This document shows, piece by piece, positions 18,166 through 21,848 of a DNA stretch of 21,848 nucleotides. Positions within the stretch are counted from its first letter, which is position 1, and every line of letters starts with the position of its first letter. The stretch comes from Amoeboaphelidium occidentale (lineage: Eukaryota > Aphelidiomycota > Aphelidea): contig JALGPX010000090.1 of NCBI GenBank assembly GCA_023515795.1, positions 5,357-27,204 of the forward strand, written 5' to 3'. The notes below the pieces were generated by a model. That model had not been told where the DNA came from. It did no database searches and saw only the letters and a program-made list of their open reading frames with translations. The position numbers were made by a program, and so were the translations under genes.

Positions 18166-19356
18166 ATGAAAACGGGAAGTTCTTCAGTGGATTCGCTGAT
18201 TTCAAAGTTGAAGCGCCGCACAGTCGTTGGCTCTTTCCATTGTGCAAAGGAAACTTTATTGGTTTTACGGAATATTGCGAGTCAAAGTAAATGGTCGAAT
18301 GTTCAGGAGCTGTTGGACAAGATTAAAATGTACGGCGCTAAACTATCAAATGCTCAACCTATCGAGTTGGCCGTAGGAAATATGGTCCGTAGAGTGCTTC
18401 ATATGATCAGAGAAGAGTATATCACTTATGTTCTGGAGGATCCGAGTATTCCTGCTGAAAAGAAGCCTCTGCAGCAAACAGCCACGGCGTCAATGATCGA
18501 TTTATTGGGCGACAGCAATTCAACGCGTGTGGATATGAATTTAGTTCCTGTTTCTGTAATGAAGCCTCTAGTAATTCAGGAGATTAATCAGTTCATTGAT
18601 GAGTTGGATAGCTTATACATGAACATTGCCAGTCAAGCTTTGGACCACATTCATGATAACGAAGTCATAATGACACTTGGGAAGAGTAAAACTGTTGAAG
18701 AATTTCTTAAAGCAGCACACAGAAAGAGAAAATTTCAAGTTCTTGTCGCTGCTGGAGGTCCAACATCACAGGGCAGGGATCTTGTTTCATCCCTAGCTCG
18801 CTCTGGCATTGACGCAAAGTTCATTCCTGACTCTGATATATTTGCATACATGTCAAGAGTTAATAAGGTTATACTTAGTACACACGCTGTTCTTGCTAAT
18901 GGTGGATTAATTGCTTCTACTGGAAGTCATTTAATTGCCTTGTCTGCAAAGTATCATCATGTTCCTCTAATTGTGACAGCAGGGTTGTACAAATTGTCAC
19001 CTTTGCAGCCGTCTGATGAAGATAAATTCAATCTGTTGGATAATCCTGATGTGATTCTTCCATATCATCATGGTAGGTTTTAAACTTGATTCTTGGAGTC
19101 TAATTATGTAGAGCTCACAAGGCGCGTTGATATCCTCAATCCATTCTTTGATTACATTGCACCAGAGTATGTTTCATTGTATGTTACAAATCTTGGTGGT
19201 CATCCTCCTTCATATGTTTACCGGCTATTGGGAGAGAATTATCACACTGAAGATTATCGTTTGGATGAAACAGAAAATGAGACGCCTCTGTCACCAAATG
19301 TTTCCAGAGTTGAGAGTTCTTCGTCTTTGGAAGAAGTCGCAGCTGCAGAGCAATAG
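18166..19356 (+). CDS. GCD7: Translation initiation factor eIF2B subunit beta
   Basis: A 383-residue protein from two exons; a 39-nt intron (19073-19111, C-T-A-A-T branch-like site) separates P-Y-H-H from E-L-T-R-R-V-D. eIF2B is the guanine-nucleotide exchange factor for eIF2; beta belongs to the regulatory alpha/beta/delta subcomplex that senses phosphorylated eIF2. Length matches yeast Gcd7. Signatures: G-N-M-V-R-R-V-L-H-M-I-R-E-E-Y, the Rossmann-like core with A-N-G-G-L-I-A-S-T-G-S-H (244-255 region), V-P-L-I-V-T-A-G-L-Y-K-L-S-P, and the C-terminal I-L-N-P-F-F-D-Y-I-A-P-E plus T-N-L-G-G-H-P-P-S-Y-V-Y-R-L. The polar tail is lineage-specific. The stop is embedded in AATAGA; the She9 ATG follows 50 nt later. 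Confidence 0.95.
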
Positions 19357-19357
19357 A
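19352..19357 (+). terminator. AATAGA overlapping the eIF2B-beta stop codon
   Basis: CAA-TAG-A gives AATAGA, 49 nt before the next start codon on the same strand. Confidence 0.45.
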
Positions 19358-19406
19358 AAGCATCAAACCGTGTTGGTGTTCCTGTGTTTGAATTTTTTGG
19401 CACGGA

Positions 19407-20309
19407 ATGAGTTGGAAGCGTCATGTCGAAAGCGCTGCGCATTTACTGAAGGGCAGCTTATCAAAGCTCCGGACACAAATTAAACCAATTAAGACCGTTC
19501 CCTCTGTTGTGATATCCAAAGAAGCTCTGAATAATTCAATGTTAAAACTCGTGAATTACGTGAACAGTGTCAATGGATACAAAGCTATAGAACGCCTTAA
19601 ACAAGAAGTCATTATATCGGAATCTGCATACGAACGTGCACGAGAGGCTTTACGTAAAGCGAAGGAAGGTTACTCTCACTCGTTACAAAGTAGAAGTGAA
19701 TGCCAAAGGGAAATCAATAATTTGCTACAGAGAAAACACACATGGGCTCCAACGGATGTCACAAGATTTACGGAACTGTACAGTAGCGAGCATTTACTAG
19801 AGCAGAAGGAAGCACAGGGACGCGCAGATGTTGTTAAATGTGAGAACGAAATGGATGAAGCTCACCGAAGACTGATGGATGTTATGCGAGAGAGGTACAG
19901 GGAAGAACAGATTTGGTCAGATTATGTTCGAAGTTTCTCTTCTTATGGAACCTTTGGGCTGATGGCTGTTAATCTTTTTGTATTTCTGGCTGTTCAGGGT
20001 TTCTTGGAACCAAGACGCCGTCAGAACATGAAGAATGAGATTGTTTCGCGAGTCAATTCATTACTTGCGCCAATTACACAGGAAGCTTCTAGCTATGATG
20101 ATAAATTGAGCCAAATAATTTCAAGTGTCTCCTTGTTGGAAGAACGATTCAATGCTGTACCAGAAAGACAGTCAGAAACAATTATCCAGAAGATACCTTC
20201 AGAGCCAATTATTATCAAAGAAAGCGATTTACAAACTGCTGCCTTATATGCTGCATCTGGAGCTTTTGTGGGAATGATAATCTCGTCTCTATTATTTAGA
20301 TTAAATTAA
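19407..20309 (+). CDS. SHE9: She9/Mdm33 mitochondrial inner-membrane protein
   Basis: A 300-residue single-exon protein of the She9/Mdm33 family, required in yeast for normal inner-membrane (cristae) structure and mitochondrial shape. The N-terminus (M-S-W-K-R-H, about 29 residues, basic and amphipathic) looks like a presequence. The coiled-coil core (about 55-180) carries the family pattern N-G-Y-K-A-I-E-R-L-K, A-R-E-A-L-R-K-A-K and L-L-Q-R-K-H-T-W-A-P-T-D-V-T-R-F-T-E-L-Y. Membrane helix 1 is at 183-200, followed by the conserved E-P-R-R-R; helix 2 is at the extreme C-terminus (about 278-297). No AATARA hexamer was found near its stop, unlike most neighbours. Its stop is 19 nt from the convergent GT61 stop. 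Confidence 0.92.
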   Translation: MSWKRHVESAAHLLKGSLSKLRTQIKPIKTVPSVVISKEALNNSMLKLVNYVNSVNGYKAIERLKQEVIISESAYERAREALRKAKEGYSHSLQSRSECQREINNLLQRKHTWAPTDVTRFTELYSSEHLLEQKEAQGRADVVKCENEMDEAHRRLMDVMRERYREEQIWSDYVRSFSSYGTFGLMAVNLFVFLAVQGFLEPRRRQNMKNEIVSRVNSLLAPITQEASSYDDKLSQIISSVSLLEERFNAVPERQSETIIQKIPSEPIIIKESDLQTAALYAASGAFVGMIISSLLFRLN

Positions 20310-20328
20310 ACTTTAAATGGTTTCAAAA

Positions 20329-21795
20329 TCATCGTCCCAAGATTGTGTTAACATCCCATGAATAAGGAAGATGTACCACATCTGAAACTGGAACGTCCTT
20401 CCCCAAGTTGTCTTTTAAAATGCTAATAATATCATCCACATTCACCTCCATGTCATGCAAATAACCTTTTGAATCTTCCATCAATGTGAAATACCTTTGA
20501 CCCAACATTACGCTCTGTTCCCAAAAACATGTTTGAAATCTTTCCTTTGGCATAAACTCAATTACAAGAGTATCTTGAGCACAAAATCTGCCATTGTGAA
20601 AGGCTGAGCCATGAGGACCAATTAAAGCACGAGCATTTTTCTCAAAGAAATGCATAATGTCATCCATGGAACCGAATTTTCTCCTATCAAAGACTATTAG
20701 CTCTTCACCTTGGTCTCTATCCTCAAGAAGCTGTTTTATGCTGTTTAAGAGCTCTTCTTCGTTCAAAACTTCTCGTCCTCCATTAGCAGCGTCTCCAATG
20801 CTCCTAGAGAAATAGACAACGGTTTTTCTTTTTTCCAATGGAACAGCAGGAGTTAATCCAAAAAGCTCTTGAATTTTCCTGTAATTATAAGGATGTATTA
20901 AAGGAGCCCTGCAAGAGAAAGTCAATCGTTTCATCTTGATTTCATTTCCACGAGCATGAATATGATCTTTAACTCCCATCTTCTTGTAAAGAAAGTCAAC
21001 ATTTTTAGTTGGACGCCTTGAGCCAGTAATTATAACAGTGTCGTTGATGTAAGTATTTGGGATACTCAAACGACTCTGAGCCCATATAACAGTGACTCTA
21101 TCCAGGAAATGCTGCCAACTCCAATTGTCTGGAGAAACTGCAATAACAGCAGATTCATGATCAGCATCATCCATACGAGCAGCAGGCTTCAGGAATTCAG
21201 AATGTGGCACCCTTCCGCACATGCATGAAGTATCAGACCAACCGTCTGGTATCGAATTTGTGAATGAAACATTCTCAAAAACCATGTTCTGACCATAAGT
21301 TGAAGGATAAACCACCCAATTATTGTCACTTGAGAGATAGTAACGTGAACCACTAGCTGGAACAGCCTTCTTCAACCACACAGCCTTCTGTTCATCATTA
21401 ACAAAAATTGGCACTCTTGACTGAAATGGGGGATAAACTAACTCATACGCTTCAATTAGTGTTGAATTGGGATTTGCTTCTTTGACACATGGCGCAGAGT
21501 ATGTTTGTAGGCCAGGTCGACATTCTGAAATCTCCAGAGGTCGCCAATAATCAGCTTTAAGAGGATCATCGATTGGCTTGAATAGAACGCGAGGAATCTT
21601 CTTGACTTGTGGTAAGTTATAAGAAAGAGAAGTGAAGTTTTCGATTCTGCGAGATTCCTGTTTCGTTTCCACGGTAATAATGGTCCCCTGTATCTGTTCG
21701 TATCCAACATTCACATATTCCCATCCGAAAAACCATAACGTAAGAAGCACCAACCCCAAGAACACGAACAGTATATATCCGATATTTTGCTTCAT
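20329..21795 (-). CDS. GT61 family glycosyltransferase, type II membrane protein
   Basis: Single-exon 488-residue protein. Residues 6-25 form a signal anchor after a four-residue cytosolic tail, so the catalytic part should face the Golgi/ER lumen. The C-terminal half has the GT61 (DUF563) layout: V-V-Y-F-S-R (326-331), an E-E-L-I-V-F-D-R-R-K strand, then G-P-H-G-S-A-F-H-N (393-401) and V-I-E-F-M-P. GT61 members include plant xylosyl- and arabinosyltransferases and animal EOGT; fungal members act on glycans of secreted proteins or the cell wall. Five N-glycosylation sequons (N53, N110, N175, N224, N251) and a C-M-C motif support lumenal orientation. Sugar donor and acceptor cannot be told from sequence. 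The nearest AATAGA lies about 36 nt past the stop, inside the She9 coding region. Confidence 0.85.
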   Translation of the reverse strand: MKQNIGYILFVFLGLVLLTLWFFGWEYVNVGYEQIQGTIITVETKQESRRIENFTSLSYNLPQVKKIPRVLFKPIDDPLKADYWRPLEISECRPGLQTYSAPCVKEANPNSTLIEAYELVYPPFQSRVPIFVNDEQKAVWLKKAVPASGSRYYLSSDNNWVVYPSTYGQNMVFENVSFTNSIPDGWSDTSCMCGRVPHSEFLKPAARMDDADHESAVIAVSPDNWSWQHFLDRVTVIWAQSRLSIPNTYINDTVIITGSRRPTKNVDFLYKKMGVKDHIHARGNEIKMKRLTFSCRAPLIHPYNYRKIQELFGLTPAVPLEKRKTVVYFSRSIGDAANGGREVLNEEELLNSIKQLLEDRDQGEELIVFDRRKFGSMDDIMHFFEKNARALIGPHGSAFHNGRFCAQDTLVIEFMPKERFQTCFWEQSVMLGQRYFTLMEDSKGYLHDMEVNVDDIISILKDNLGKDVPVSDVVHLPYSWDVNTILGR

Positions 21796-21848
21796 CTTGA
21801 AATTATTGTAAATGAAAAGAGAACAGTGAAGTGAAAGTGTTCTGTCAA

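Overview
This window looks like a hyper-compact eukaryotic nuclear genome. GC is low to moderate, the introns are tiny GT-AG introns of 29-42 nt, and intergenic spaces are often only 7-65 nt. The gene set (ERD1-like EXS protein, Pet127, Mdm33/She9, eIF2B-beta, GT61 glycosyltransferase, kinesin-4, CaMK-type kinase) fits an early-diverging or parasitic fungus or fungus-like opisthokont, for example the Rozellomycota/aphelid/chytrid grade. The placement is inference: Pet127 and Mdm33 point to fungi, kinesin-4 to a non-yeast lineage.

Layout. 7-1465 (+): ERD1-like phosphate/EXS membrane protein. 1548-2346: two head-to-tail fragments of a retroviral-type integrase fossil, joined at an N. 2410-3354 (-): PD-(D/E)XK nuclease-like protein. 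3438-3803 (-): decayed F-box gene. 3909-4365 (+): tiny mitochondrial protein carrying only an E3-binding (PSBD) domain. 4373-7742 (-): four-exon fusion of a CaMKI-like kinase with a neutral-sphingomyelinase-type phosphodiesterase. 8069-11097 (+): kinesin-4. 11105-12388 (-): ACC-synthase-like aminotransferase. 12426-12938 (-): DUF202 membrane protein. 12965-13939 (+): unknown secretory-pathway protein. 13996-14967 (-): unknown protein. 15191-16033 (-): unknown protein with a 16-17-residue tryptophan periodicity. 16229-17701 (-): Pet127. 17767-18144 (-): small lysine-tailed protein. 18166-19356 (+): eIF2B-beta. 19407-20309 (+): She9/Mdm33. 20329-21795 (-): GT61 glycosyltransferase.

From 4366 to 21795 only about 1.0 kb lies outside start-to-stop gene bodies, so roughly 94% is genic. 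Two divergent pairs have start codons separated by 21 and 26 nt. Two convergent pairs have stop codons separated by 7 nt. The longest gap, 326 nt, lies between the kinase and kinesin genes.

Two observations stand out. First, a hexamer AATAAA or AATAGA overlaps the stop codon itself in 9 of 16 genes and lies within about 36 nt in 14 of 16. This suggests a polyadenylation signal fused to the stop codon and very short 3' UTRs. Second, the kinase-sphingomyelinase fusion keeps the recognisable catalytic residues of both enzymes, implying one polypeptide that couples Ca2+/kinase signalling to sphingolipid (or other phosphodiester) hydrolysis. Three genes (PSBD-only protein, Pet127, She9) serve mitochondria, but no clear functional cluster is visible. 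Neighbours appear to share space rather than pathway.
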